A stretch of DNA of 21,157 bases from Peptococcaceae bacterium (GCA_017532485.1 JAFXJE010000058.1:1-21157); one strand, 5' to 3'. Numbered from the stretch's first letter, positions 8,011-17,073 are shown. The notes: generated by a model not told the origin, from the sequence alone. Translations and numbers: made by a program.

Positions 8011-8781
8011 ATGCTAAAACCAATGGATATTCACAACAAGGAATTTAAAAAATCAGTTAGAGGTTATGACGCTGAAGAGGTTGACCAATTTTTAGATGAA
8101 ATTATTATTGATTTTGAAAAAATGCAGCGTGAATTGGAATTATTGCGTAACCAGCTGAACAATTACAGTGAAAATATGAATTCCTATCGCGATAAAGAGA
8201 CTGCTTTAAATAATGCGTTAGTTTCTGCGCAACACTTTGCAGACCAAATGCGAAGAGAGGCAGAGGATAAAGCCAGCAGAATTATTTTTGAAGCAGAAGA
8301 ACAAGCTAAAGAAATTATTGGTAATATTGAAAAGAAACATCGTCTTTTACAAGCTGATTATGCTGCGTTAAGCAATCGTTATCATGAAACAAAGGAAACT
8401 TTGCGTGATTATTTTGAGCATCAAATTCAAATGTTGGATAAAAACGAACCTGTTTTTATCAAGCATGAGCCAATAGTTGCAGAAGTTACTGTGGAAGAGC
8501 CTGTAAAAGAGGATGTTCCTGTTGTTGAAGAAGTGGAAGAACGTCAAGAAGATACTGTTTTTCAAACACCATTTCGTAGTGAACGCAAAAATGGTACCAA
8601 TATTACAGCTACCTATTTTGCTAGAAGTGTAAATAAAACTACAGCGCCTGCTCATACAGTAGGTTTATTGTCTAGTTTGGAAAATGCTGTGGATAATGAT
8701 GAAACAAGAATTAATAGCACTTTGAAAGAAGATTTGGAAACACATTTGCAAGATAGTGAAACTACAGAAGAAAGATTATAA
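8011..8781 (+). CDS. divIVA: DivIVA-domain cell division/polarity protein
   Basis: DivIVA binds negatively curved membrane at septa and poles and recruits division or polar proteins. The N-terminal membrane-binding region has PMDIHNKEFKKSVRGYDAEEVDQFL (4-28; the family motif F.....GY...EVD.FLD). A long coiled coil follows (about 29-135) with many heptad Leu, Glu and Lys residues. Residues 136-256 are acidic and rich in Val, Glu and Thr, probably disordered, and unlike any partner-binding domain I can name. At 256 residues it is longer than the Bacillus protein (about 165), as in many other Firmicutes. A clear GGGAGGT site at 7999-8005 precedes the ATG. The gene lies between ylmH and ileS, the expected position. 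Confidence 0.94.
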   Translation: MLKPMDIHNKEFKKSVRGYDAEEVDQFLDEIIIDFEKMQRELELLRNQLNNYSENMNSYRDKETALNNALVSAQHFADQMRREAEDKASRIIFEAEEQAKEIIGNIEKKHRLLQADYAALSNRYHETKETLRDYFEHQIQMLDKNEPVFIKHEPIVAEVTVEEPVKEDVPVVEEVEERQEDTVFQTPFRSERKNGTNITATYFARSVNKTTAPAHTVGLLSSLENAVDNDETRINSTLKEDLETHLQDSETTEERL

Positions 8782-8816
8782 TTGAACATAAATATATTTT
8801 GAGGTGAAGAAAGAAA

Positions 8817-11591
8817 ATGGAAAATGTTGATTATGGCAAGACTTTAAATTTACCACAAACAGAATTTCCAATGCGTGGTAATTTACCAAACAAAGAACCT
8901 GAAACATTAGCTTTTTGGGATGAAATTGATATTTATCATAAAGTAGCAGAAAAAAATGCTGGTGCGCCAAAATTTATTTTACATGATGGTCCTCCATACG
9001 CTAATGGTGATATTCATTTAGGTCATGCTTTAAATAAAGTTTTAAAAGATATGATTGTTAAGCACCGTACTCAAATCGGTTATGATGCACCTTATGTTCC
9101 TGGTTGGGATACGCATGGTTTACCTATTGAATTAAAGGCAATCAAAGCATTGGGCTTAGACCATCATGGTGTAGATAAAGTGGCTTTCCGTCAAGCTTGT
9201 GCTAATTTTGCTTTGGATGCCGTAGAAAATCAGAAAAAACAATTTCGCCGTTTAGGTGTGCGTGGTGATTGGGATAATGTATATGTTACTTTAGACCCTA
9301 AATTTGAAGCAGAACAAATCGGTGTTTTTGGTGCAATGGCGAATAAGGGCTACATTTATAAAGGATTAAAACCTGTTCACTGGTGCAGCGATTGCGAAAC
9401 AGCTTTAGCTGAAGCAGAAATTGAATATGCTGAGAAAAAATCTCCATCTATCTATGTAAAATTCCCTGTTAAAGATGCTAAAGGTAAATTTGCTATAGAA
9501 GATGCTTATGTTGTAATTTGGACAACTACCCCTTGGACATTGCCTGGCAATGTGGCAATTTCCATTCATCCTGAATATAAATATCAATTAGTACAATTTG
9601 GTACTGATAAATATATTGTTGCCAAAGAAATGTTAAACAGCGTTATTGCTGATTGTGAATTGCCAGAAGAATACACAGTCTTGGGTGAATGGGCTGGTTC
9701 TGAACTGGAAGGTCTGACTTGTCAGCATCCATTTTTAGATAGAGAGTCTTTAGTCATTCTTGGTGAACATGTTACTTTAGATGCAGGTAGTGGTTGCGTT
9801 CATACTGCTCCTGGTCATGGTATGGAAGACTTTGTGGTAGCTGGTAAATACAATTTACCAATTATTTCTCCTGTAGATGATTTTGGTAAAATGACCGAAG
9901 GTGCAGGTCAATTTGCAGGCTTAAAAATTGATGATGCTAATAAAGCAATCGTTAAATATTTGGAAGAAGAAAAGTATTTATTGAAATTAAAATTCATCAA
10001 ACACCAATATCCACATTGCTGGCGCTGTAAACAGCCAACAATTTTCCGTGCTACAGAGCAGTGGTTTGCTTCTGTAGATGGTTTCCGCAAAGAAGCTTTA
10101 GAAGAAATTGATAAAGTTAAATTCTTCCCAGCTTGGGGCCATGACCGTATTTACAGTATGATTGCTGAACGTGGTGACTGGTGTATCTCTCGTCAACGTA
10201 CTTGGGGTGTACCAATTCCTATTTTCTATTGCACTGACTGTGGTGAACCAATTGTTAATGAAGAAACAATCAGCCATATTCAAAATTTAGTTAGAGAACA
10301 TGGTACAGATATTTGGTTTGCAAAGACAGCTGAAGAATTGGTGCCTGCAGGTTTGACCTGTCCAAAATGTGGGGCACAAAGCTTTAGAAAAGAAACAGAT
10401 ATCATGGATGTTTGGTTTGATTCTGGTTCCACTCATAAAGGTGTGTTGGGTGTTCGTCCTGAATTATCAGCACCAGCAGATTTTTATTTGGAAGGTAGTG
10501 ACCAACATAGAGGCTGGTTTAACTCTTCCTTGTTGACTTCCGTAGCTGTAGATGGTCGTGCACCATATAAATCTTTGTTGACACACGGCTTCTTAGTAGA
10601 TGAGCAAGGCAGAAAAATGAGTAAGTCCTTAGGTAACGGTGTAGACCCATTAGATGTAGTTAAGGATATGGGTGCTGATATTCTGCGCTTGTGGGTATCT
10701 TCTGCAGATTATCGTAACGATATTGCTGTTTCTCAAGGTATTTTGAAACAGGTAAGTGAAGCTTATCGTAAAGTTAGAAATACATTCCGTTATTTATTAG
10801 GTAATATTTTTGACTTTGATTATGCAAAAAATGCAGTAGCTTTAAATGATATGGAAGAATTAGACCGTTGGATTTTAATGAAACTGCATAAATTACTGGA
10901 AAAAGTAAATAAAGCTTACGAAGAATGTGAATTCCATGTAGTTTATCATGCTGTTCATAATTTCTGTAATGTTGATTTAAGTGCTTATTATGTAGATATG
11001 GTGAAAGATCGCTTGTACTGTGAATTGCCAGACAGTCATGGTCGCCGTTCTTGCCAAACAGCTTTATATGAAATTTGTATAGCTTTGGCTCAAATTTTGG
11101 CACCAATTTTATCATTCACTACTGAAGAAGTTTGGAAATATCTGCCTAAAGAAGATAAAGAAATCAGTATCCAACTTTCTGGCTGGCCAACTGTAAATCC
11201 TGAGGCTATTGACGAAGAATTGGAACAAAAATGGAATAAATTATTAGCTGTTCGTAGTGAAGTAACTAAGAAATTAGAAGAAAAACGTGCAGCAAAAGAA
11301 ATCGGTAAAGCATTAGATGCACAGGTATTATTATATGCCGAAGGTGAAACTTTAGCATTATTACAAGAAAGTGCAGACTTATTAGCAACAATCTTTATCG
11401 TTTCTCAAGTAAAAGTTGCAGATATGTCCGAAGCTCCTGCAGAAGCATTTGTTTCTGAAGAGGTTGCTGGTTTAGCTGTAATGATTGCTCCTGCAGCAGG
11501 TGAAGTATGTACACGTTGCTGGATTCATGATGAAGAATTAGATGAAAATGGCTTGTGCAAACGTTGTGCTGCTGTAATGGCTCAAAAATAA
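8817..11591 (+). CDS. ileS: Isoleucyl-tRNA synthetase
   Basis: IleS charges tRNA-Ile with isoleucine. The 924-residue product is full length for the bacterial type. Class I signatures are visible: PPYANGDIHLGH (59-70; HLGH replaces the HIGH motif) and KMSKS at 600-604. The editing domain lies between them, with WTTTPWTLPGN around residues 239-249. The C-terminus carries a zinc site, CTRCWIHDEE followed by CKRC. The ribosome site is GAGGTGA about 10 bases before the ATG. Only 35 bases separate it from divIVA, so there is no room for a T-box leader, and ileS is probably transcribed from the upstream operon promoter. A perfect 16-bp terminator follows. Confidence 0.98.
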   Translation: MENVDYGKTLNLPQTEFPMRGNLPNKEPETLAFWDEIDIYHKVAEKNAGAPKFILHDGPPYANGDIHLGHALNKVLKDMIVKHRTQIGYDAPYVPGWDTHGLPIELKAIKALGLDHHGVDKVAFRQACANFALDAVENQKKQFRRLGVRGDWDNVYVTLDPKFEAEQIGVFGAMANKGYIYKGLKPVHWCSDCETALAEAEIEYAEKKSPSIYVKFPVKDAKGKFAIEDAYVVIWTTTPWTLPGNVAISIHPEYKYQLVQFGTDKYIVAKEMLNSVIADCELPEEYTVLGEWAGSELEGLTCQHPFLDRESLVILGEHVTLDAGSGCVHTAPGHGMEDFVVAGKYNLPIISPVDDFGKMTEGAGQFAGLKIDDANKAIVKYLEEEKYLLKLKFIKHQYPHCWRCKQPTIFRATEQWFASVDGFRKEALEEIDKVKFFPAWGHDRIYSMIAERGDWCISRQRTWGVPIPIFYCTDCGEPIVNEETISHIQNLVREHGTDIWFAKTAEELVPAGLTCPKCGAQSFRKETDIMDVWFDSGSTHKGVLGVRPELSAPADFYLEGSDQHRGWFNSSLLTSVAVDGRAPYKSLLTHGFLVDEQGRKMSKSLGNGVDPLDVVKDMGADILRLWVSSADYRNDIAVSQGILKQVSEAYRKVRNTFRYLLGNIFDFDYAKNAVALNDMEELDRWILMKLHKLLEKVNKAYEECEFHVVYHAVHNFCNVDLSAYYVDMVKDRLYCELPDSHGRRSCQTALYEICIALAQILAPILSFTTEEVWKYLPKEDKEISIQLSGWPTVNPEAIDEELEQKWNKLLAVRSEVTKKLEEKRAAKEIGKALDAQVLLYAEGETLALLQESADLLATIFIVSQVKVADMSEAPAEAFVSEEVAGLAVMIAPAAGEVCTRCWIHDEELDENGLCKRCAAVMAQK

Positions 11592-11601
11592 GGATTTAAT
11601 T

Positions 11602-11639
11602 AAAAAGCTTAGGACTAAAAAAATAGTCCTAAGCTTTTT
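11602..11639. terminator. Bidirectional terminator between ileS and the nitroreductase gene
   Basis: A perfect 16-bp inverted repeat, AAAAAGCTTAGGACTA (11602-11617) and its complement (11624-11639), surrounds a loop of six A. It gives a T run on either strand, so it can end both ileS and the convergent minus-strand gene. Confidence 0.95.
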
Positions 11640-11648
11640 GTTTACTAT

Positions 11649-12389
11649 TTACATAAAATCCAAATATTGAGCATTATTACCCCATTGCCAATAACCTTTT
11701 GGTGCAGCTAACCAAAAATGGGCTTTGGCAATACCTAAATCCATTTCTTGATAGTTAGAAAGGCTAGGAACAGCGGCGGTAATGGTGTGATTGAGTTGAT
11801 AAGTAATATGTGTAGATTTATGGTTCATTGCTGACGGTGCTCGATATACTGCTTCTAAGCATGAGAAAAACCACATTGGAGGCTGTACTTCGACTGTATA
11901 CATATTATCGGCATCTTTATGCCGTAAATGGGAACCGCGCATAATTAACTGTTCCCGCAAAGATTGTTCTTCGGGTACATAACCGATAGTGATGACCGCA
12001 AATAATTGTTCATCAGCTGCGATTTGACAATTACAGCGTTTTTGGTCATAGGTAGCACCGATCCAACAAGTACCTAAACCAAGCTGTGTTGCCTCCAAAA
12101 TCAAAAGTTCACCAAAAAAGCCTAATTTTTCTTGGATATTGGGATGATTTTTTTTACCAACTAGAGCCAAATAATGTTGGACACCGGTAAAAAAACCATA
12201 ACTTTTCCGTAAACCTTGAAAAGCGTCTGGTTGATCTAAAATAAGTTGAATATGAAATTCGTTTGCTTGATTATAGCGTTCAACTGATGTAGAGAGCTGG
12301 TCAATGATTTCCGGCGATAAAGGCTGTGGAAGATATTTTCTTCGCGAACAGCGTTTAGCGATGGCATCATAGAGTTGTCGTTTATCCAT
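11649..12389 (-). CDS. Nitroreductase-family protein (TM1586-like)
   Basis: The 246-residue protein belongs to the FMN-dependent nitroreductase superfamily, most like the TM1586 subgroup. The N-terminal half has the FMN-contacting RCSRRKYLPQPLS near the start and ELLILEATQLGLGTCWIGATYDQ (about residues 94-116), typical of this fold. The C-terminal half repeats part of the fold, with AVYRAPSAMNHK and MDLGIAKAHFWLAAP as in TM1586. Real substrates of this subgroup are not established. The preferred start is ATG at 12389, 8 bases after AGGAG (complement of 12398-12402). A GTG at 12398 overlaps that site and is less likely. The gene is alone on the minus strand, with its own promoter and a Fur-box-like site, which suggests an iron-responsive redox role (inference). 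Confidence 0.85.
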   Translation of the reverse strand: MDKRQLYDAIAKRCSRRKYLPQPLSPEIIDQLSTSVERYNQANEFHIQLILDQPDAFQGLRKSYGFFTGVQHYLALVGKKNHPNIQEKLGFFGELLILEATQLGLGTCWIGATYDQKRCNCQIAADEQLFAVITIGYVPEEQSLREQLIMRGSHLRHKDADNMYTVEVQPPMWFFSCLEAVYRAPSAMNHKSTHITYQLNHTITAAVPSLSNYQEMDLGIAKAHFWLAAPKGYWQWGNNAQYLDFM

Positions 12390-12404
12390 TGTAATCACTC
12401 CTAA

Positions 12405-12419
12405 TGAAAATCATTCTAA
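12405..12419. promoter_or_regulatory. Fur-box-like operator at the nitroreductase promoter
   Basis: TGAAAAT-C-ATTCTAA matches 11 of 14 positions of the 7-1-7 Fur consensus (TGATAAT-N-ATTATCA). It covers the expected transcription start of the minus-strand gene, where a bound repressor would block initiation. The match is by eye, and a chance AT-rich match is possible. Confidence 0.45.
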
Positions 12420-12423
12420 GTTT

Positions 12424-12452
12424 ACTTTACGCTAAAACTTTTATTTTGACAA
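12424..12452 (-). promoter_or_regulatory. Promoter of the nitroreductase gene
   Basis: On the minus strand TTGTCA (12452-12447, 5 of 6 to the -35 consensus) and TAAAGT (12429-12424, 4 of 6 to the -10) are separated by 17 bases. Transcription would begin near 12417, inside the Fur-like box. Confidence 0.55.
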
Positions 12453-12531
12453 GACTGTATAAAAGAAAAAGCTGTGGACATACTACGAGTGTAGGCAAGA
12501 AAAAGTTATCTTTATTTAGGAGGTAAAAGAA

Positions 12532-12684
12532 ATGAATCAGACTATTAAATGTACAGTGCAGCAATGTAAACACCATAGCCATGGTAAAGATGTTTGTTCC
12601 TTGGCAGAAATTTTGGTGGGTACTCATGAATCCAACCCAACAAACTCTCAATGTACAGACTGTAAATCCTTTGCTGTAAAATAA
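12532..12684 (+). CDS. DUF1540 small Cys-rich protein
   Basis: This 50-residue gene is easily missed because of its size. It starts at ATG 12532, 7 bases after a strong TAGGAGGT (12517-12524), and stops at TAA 12682-12684. The product has five cysteines (7, 12, 22, 41, 44) and three histidines (14, 15, 17). It follows the DUF1540 pattern: IKCTVQQC near the start, a central CSLAEILVG, a Pro, and a C-terminal CTDCKSFAV. The Cys/His arrangement suggests metal binding, but no function is established for the family. It has no signal peptide or membrane segment. It diverges from the nitroreductase gene and is followed by its own terminator. Confidence 0.88.
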   Translation: MNQTIKCTVQQCKHHSHGKDVCSLAEILVGTHESNPTNSQCTDCKSFAVK

Positions 12685-12703
12685 GGCTGCCAGTCAACCA
12701 GTG

Positions 12704-12740
12704 AAAACATTCCTATCTCTAAAGGGTAGGAATGTTTTTT
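12704..12740 (+). terminator. Terminator of the DUF1540 gene
   Basis: AAAACATTCCTA (12704-12715) pairs perfectly with TAGGAATGTTTT (12727-12738) around an 11-base loop that can add a few weaker pairs. A T run covers 12735-12740. Confidence 0.92.
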
Positions 12741-12777
12741 GCTTTTAGGGAATAAACATTTTGAAAAGAAGTGTAGA

Positions 12778-12806
12778 TTGTGTTTATTGGCGAAATATTA
12801 TATAAT
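12778..12806 (+). promoter_or_regulatory. Promoter of the activase-dehydratase-deoC operon
   Basis: A perfect TATAAT (12801-12806) has TTGTGT (12778-12783, 3 of 6) 17 bases upstream. It lies just after the preceding terminator and about 30 bases before the activase start. Confidence 0.6.
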
Positions 12807-12842
12807 GTGATGGTATAGGATTAAAATCAGGGGGAAATGTAG

Positions 12843-15779
12843 ATGTATAGTATCGGGATTGACGTTGGTTCAACGACGATAAAATGTGTGGTTTTAGATG
12901 AAAACAAACAGGTAATTTATAAATCTTATCATCGTCACCTGGCTTTGATTAAAGAAAAAATAGCAGAATTAATTACTCAAGTAAAAGCTATTTTTCCTAA
13001 TGAAGAACAATGGCGTGTTTCTATTACTGGTTCGGCTTCTTTAGGTGTAGCTGAAAAGTTTCAAATTCCTTTTGTTCAAGAGGTAATTGCTTTACAGATA
13101 GCTGTAGAAGAATATCCAGAAGTCATAGATGTAGTTATTGAGCTTGGTGGGGAAGATGCGAAAATATTATTCTTAACTAATGGCGTAGAATTGCGCATGA
13201 ATGGTACTTGTGCCGGTGGTACAGGGGCATTTATTGATCAAATGGCAGTTTTACTTGATGTTACGCCGGATGAAATGGATTTATTGGCTCTTAAGGCACA
13301 GCGAATTTATCCGATTGCTTCGCGTTGTGGCGTTTTTGCCAAGACTGATGTGCAGCCACTTTTAAATCAAGGTGCCTTGAAGGAAGATGTGGCAGCCAGT
13401 ATTTTTCATGCTGTAGTTAATCAAACGATTGGTGGATTGGCTCAAGGGCGTGAGTTAAAAGGAAAGATTATGTTTTTAGGTGGTCCTTTGACCTTTTTAC
13501 AAGGATTGCAGAAAAGCTTTAAAGATGTATTGGAATTGGACGAATCAACAGGTATATTCCCTGAAAATGCACAATATTATGTTGCGTATGGGGCTGCGTT
13601 ATATGCGGCAAATGAACAAGCTCTGGATATTAATGAATTAGAACAGCGCTTGCTGCAGGAAGAGGAATTAAAACAATATGCCAGCACTTTACAGCCTTTG
13701 TTTAAAAATCAGCAGGAATATACTGATTTTCAGCAAAGACATGCCCAAGCTGATGTAGTGCGTGGCAGTTTGGAAAATTACGAAAAATCTGTCTACTTGG
13801 GTATTGATGCTGGTTCGACTACAGTAAAGGTTGTTTTAATTGGGCAAGATGATGAATTGCTCTATACCCATTATGCGATGAGTAATGGTAAACCAGTAGA
13901 TATAGTGCGTCAATGCTTGCAAGAAATATATCAACTTAACCCGAAATTGAAAATAGCAGGAGCTGCTGCTACTGGCTATGGTGAAGAACTTGTTAAAAAT
14001 GCGTTTAAATTGGATTATGGTCTAGTTGAGACAGTAGCCCATTTGACAGCAGCACAAAAATTTATGCCTGATGTTGATTTTATCGTAGACATCGGCGGAC
14101 AAGACATGAAGTGTTTTAAAATTCGTCATGGTGCAATTGATACTATATTCCTCAATGAAGCTTGTTCTTCCGGTTGTGGTTCATTTATTTCCACTTTTGC
14201 GATGGCTTTGGGCTATTCTGTAGAAGAATTTGCTCAAAAGGGTCTTTTTGCTCAAGCTCCAGTAGATTTAGGATCTAGATGTACTGTATTTATGAATTCT
14301 TCAGTAAAACAGGCACAAAAAGAAGGGGCTAGTATCGAAGATATTTCTGCGGGTTTATCTGTAAGCGTAGTTAAGAATGCTTTGTACAAAGTAATTCGTG
14401 CCAGTAGCAAAGAAAGTTTGGGAGGCAAAATTATTGTCCAAGGTGGAACATTCTTAAATGATGCTATATTGCGTGCTTTTGAGCAGGAGGTACAAGGTGA
14501 GGTTGTTCGTCCTGTTATCGCTGGATTAATGGGTGCTTATGGTGCGGCCTTATATATTAAGGGGTTGTGCTTAGAAAAGTCGACAGTGCTTTCAGTGGAG
14601 GAATTAAAGGATTTCCATCATGAAGCCAGTGAACGGATTTGTCAGTTGTGTGGTAATCATTGTCGATTAACTGTTAATACTTTTCAGCATGAGAGAGAAT
14701 TGATTGCCGGTAATCGTTGTGAACGCCCAGTGCAACAAGGCAAAGAGGGAAAATTGGATATTCCGTATAATGCTTATTTGTATAAACGCAAACAAATTTT
14801 GCTTAGAAAATCAAATAAAGGTAAACGTGGAAAAATTGGTTTGCCATTGGGTTTAAATATGTACGAGAATTATCATTTTTGGCATCCACTTTTCACTGAA
14901 CTTGGTTATGAGGTAGTCCATTCTCCATTTGGAAGTCGTGATTTGTTTTTAGGTGGGCAATCAACAATTCCATCGGATACTATTTGTTATCCTGCGAAGT
15001 TGATGCATGGTCATGTAATTAATTTGATGGAAAAACAAAATGTCGATAAGATTTTTTATCCATGCATGAGTTACAATATTGACGAAAATATTAGTAATAA
15101 TCATTATAATTGCCCTGTTGTAGCATATTATCCTGAAGTTTTGGCAGCTAATATGCAAAGTTTGCAAAAAGTGAAATTTTTCCGTGAACATTTGGGTATT
15201 CACGAGCCTAAAGCTTTTGTGCAAAGAATGAGCAGGATGTTCAAAGAGGAACGTGTCAGCAAACGCGAAATTAAAAAAGCAGCTGACATAGCTTATCAAG
15301 AACAAGCTCGCGAAATGGAAAAATTAAAAGCGTATGGTCGTGAAGCGATTGCTTTTGCCAGAGAACATAAAGTACCGATTATTGTTTTGGCAGGTCGCCC
15401 ATATCATGTGGACCCAGAAATTAATCACGGCATCGACCAATTGATTACCAGTTATGGGGCAGTGGTGATTTCCGAAGATTGCTTACCACTAGCAGAAGAT
15501 AAATTGCAGGTTAAGGTGCTTAATCAATGGACATACCACGCACGTCTTTACAATGCAGCTCAATATATTTGCACACAGCCGGATATGTATTTGATCCAGT
15601 TAGTGTCTTTCGGTTGTGGCTTAGATGCTGTAACAACTGATGAAGTAAGAGATATTTTAGAGCAAAATAACCAAATTTATACTCAAATTAAAATTGATGA
15701 AATCAATAATTTAGGTGCAGTAAAAATTCGTTTGCGGAGTTTATTTGCAGCTATTGAGCAAAGAAATTCGCAAAAATAA
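12843..15779 (+). CDS. Two-domain acyl-CoA dehydratase activase (BadF/BadG/BcrA ATPase, DUF2229)
   Basis: The 978-residue protein is a large homologue of the ATP-driven activator of 2-hydroxyacyl-CoA dehydratases, which injects one electron into the dehydratase. Two ATPase domains of the BadF/BcrA type lie in tandem. Domain 1 (about 1-260) begins with GIDVGSTTIK and has Cys123 in NGTCAGGTG and Cys162 in SRCGVF. Domain 2 (about 319-580) begins with GIDAGSTTVK and has Cys441 in NEACSSGCG and Cys480 in SRCTVF. Both Cys pairs are 39 residues apart, as in the HgdC activator, where two subunits hold one [4Fe-4S] cluster, so one chain may form the cluster alone. A CQLCGNHC motif lies near residue 602, then the DUF2229 region (about 675-790) and a C-terminal segment with LAGRPYHVDPEINHGID. 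The start ATG follows AGGGGG by 8 bases. The substrate is unknown; members this large are not tied to a proven fermentation step. Confidence 0.9.
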   Translation: MYSIGIDVGSTTIKCVVLDENKQVIYKSYHRHLALIKEKIAELITQVKAIFPNEEQWRVSITGSASLGVAEKFQIPFVQEVIALQIAVEEYPEVIDVVIELGGEDAKILFLTNGVELRMNGTCAGGTGAFIDQMAVLLDVTPDEMDLLALKAQRIYPIASRCGVFAKTDVQPLLNQGALKEDVAASIFHAVVNQTIGGLAQGRELKGKIMFLGGPLTFLQGLQKSFKDVLELDESTGIFPENAQYYVAYGAALYAANEQALDINELEQRLLQEEELKQYASTLQPLFKNQQEYTDFQQRHAQADVVRGSLENYEKSVYLGIDAGSTTVKVVLIGQDDELLYTHYAMSNGKPVDIVRQCLQEIYQLNPKLKIAGAAATGYGEELVKNAFKLDYGLVETVAHLTAAQKFMPDVDFIVDIGGQDMKCFKIRHGAIDTIFLNEACSSGCGSFISTFAMALGYSVEEFAQKGLFAQAPVDLGSRCTVFMNSSVKQAQKEGASIEDISAGLSVSVVKNALYKVIRASSKESLGGKIIVQGGTFLNDAILRAFEQEVQGEVVRPVIAGLMGAYGAALYIKGLCLEKSTVLSVEELKDFHHEASERICQLCGNHCRLTVNTFQHERELIAGNRCERPVQQGKEGKLDIPYNAYLYKRKQILLRKSNKGKRGKIGLPLGLNMYENYHFWHPLFTELGYEVVHSPFGSRDLFLGGQSTIPSDTICYPAKLMHGHVINLMEKQNVDKIFYPCMSYNIDENISNNHYNCPVVAYYPEVLAANMQSLQKVKFFREHLGIHEPKAFVQRMSRMFKEERVSKREIKKAADIAYQEQAREMEKLKAYGREAIAFAREHKVPIIVLAGRPYHVDPEINHGIDQLITSYGAVVISEDCLPLAEDKLQVKVLNQWTYHARLYNAAQYICTQPDMYLIQLVSFGCGLDAVTTDEVRDILEQNNQIYTQIKIDEINNLGAVKIRLRSLFAAIEQRNSQK

Positions 15780-15793
15780 AGGTGGCGAGATAA

Positions 15794-17059
15794 TTGGCTG
15801 AATTAAAATATGATGAAACAGGACGGTTGCTTTTTACCGAAGAAATGAAAGAAGAATATACCATTTTAGTGCCAACTATGTTGCCTATTCACTTTTCAAT
15901 GTTGGTTTCTATCTTTCAGCATGAAGGGTATAAAGTAAAATTGCTGGATACGCAAAACAGCAATATAGTTCAATTAGGTTTGAAATATTGTCACAATGAT
16001 ATTTGTTATCCTGCGCAATTATCCATTGGTCAGTTGATGGATGCGGTAGAAAGTGGCGAGTTTGATGTGCATAAAGTTGCTCTGTTGATGACGCAAACAG
16101 GTGGGGGCTGTCGGGCTTCCAACTATGTCAGTTTATTGCGCAAAGCCTTGAAAAGAGCAGATATGGAGTTTATTCCTGTTGTGTCCTTAAATTTTAGCAA
16201 TTTGGAAAAAAATCCTGGTTTTGTAATCACGCCAAGTATGATTTATAAAATGGCGAATGCTATTATTTACGGCGATTTATTAATGTGCTTGCATAATCAG
16301 ACTGTTCCGTATGAAATAGAAGCAGGCAGTTCACAAAAATTGGTGGATAAGTTTGCGGCAGAATTGAATGAAGATTTTTATCATAATAAAAGTATGGGGC
16401 CAAAAGCTATTCGCCGTAAAATGAAAGAAATCGTTAAAGCTTTTGCCGAGTTGCCAGTAACGGAAAAAAATAAAGTTAGAGTTGGGATTGTCGGTGAAAT
16501 TTATGTTAAGTTTTCGCCATTAGGCAATAATAATTTAGAAGCATTTTTATTAAAGGAAAATGCCGAGCCAGTAGTGCCAGGTTTATTAGACTTTATCCTT
16601 TATACTGCTGATACAGGTATTGAAGACCAAAAACTTTATGGTGGTTCTATGGTCAGACCTATAGTAAGTAAGATTTTAATTGATATTTTTGCCAAAATTC
16701 AGAAAGATATGATTGATACAATTAAAGAGGTAGAAGGCTTTCATGCTCCGTCGACATTTAAAGAAACTAAAAATGCCGTTAAAGGTGTCTTGGATTATGG
16801 TGTGAAAATGGGTGAAGGCTGGCTCTTAACAGCAGAAATGTTGGCCTTAATTGATGAAGGTGTCAATAATATTGTTTGTACGCAGCCGTTTGGTTGTTTG
16901 CCTAACCATATTTGTGGGCGTGGTATGATGCGCCGTCTGAAAGAATTGCATCCAGAAGCTAATATCGTAGCGATTGACTATGATGCCGGGGCAACGCAGG
17001 TAAATCAGGAAAATCGCTTGAAGTTAATGCTGTCTACAGCACGCAGAAATTTGCAATAG
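15794..17059 (+). CDS. 2-hydroxyacyl-CoA dehydratase-like protein (separate C-terminal half)
   Basis: The 421-residue protein resembles the HgdA/HgdB-type dehydratase domain that is commonly the C-terminal part of the large activase proteins. Cys66 and Cys71 lie in KYCHNDICYPA, Cys106 in TGGGCRASNY, and Cys368 and Cys374 in PFGCLPNHICGRG. These are the types of residues that bind a [4Fe-4S] cluster in dehydratases. The start is TTG at 15794, 8 bases after AGGTGG (15780-15785), in a different frame from the preceding gene and 14 bases from its stop. The strong ribosome site and the natural-looking N-terminus say that this is a real split gene rather than a frameshift. The two products probably act as one complex. 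Substrate unknown. Confidence 0.87.
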   Translation: MAELKYDETGRLLFTEEMKEEYTILVPTMLPIHFSMLVSIFQHEGYKVKLLDTQNSNIVQLGLKYCHNDICYPAQLSIGQLMDAVESGEFDVHKVALLMTQTGGGCRASNYVSLLRKALKRADMEFIPVVSLNFSNLEKNPGFVITPSMIYKMANAIIYGDLLMCLHNQTVPYEIEAGSSQKLVDKFAAELNEDFYHNKSMGPKAIRRKMKEIVKAFAELPVTEKNKVRVGIVGEIYVKFSPLGNNNLEAFLLKENAEPVVPGLLDFILYTADTGIEDQKLYGGSMVRPIVSKILIDIFAKIQKDMIDTIKEVEGFHAPSTFKETKNAVKGVLDYGVKMGEGWLLTAEMLALIDEGVNNIVCTQPFGCLPNHICGRGMMRRLKELHPEANIVAIDYDAGATQVNQENRLKLMLSTARRNLQ

Positions 17060-17073
17060 GGGAGAAAAAACAG

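Noticed and set aside
8782..8816. A T-box or other leader before ileS
   Set aside because: Only 35 bases lie between divIVA and ileS, far too short for a T-box, and they hold no hairpin.
12446..12463. Plus-strand promoter TTGACA...TATAAA for the DUF1540 gene
   Set aside because: The spacer would be only 6 bases. I see no good promoter for this gene, so its start of transcription stays open.
15740..15800. The split activase/dehydratase as a simple frameshift
   Set aside because: A stop codon, an AGGTGG ribosome site and a TTG start at proper spacing all lie in the junction, and the second protein has a natural N-terminus. A sequencing error is less likely but not excluded.
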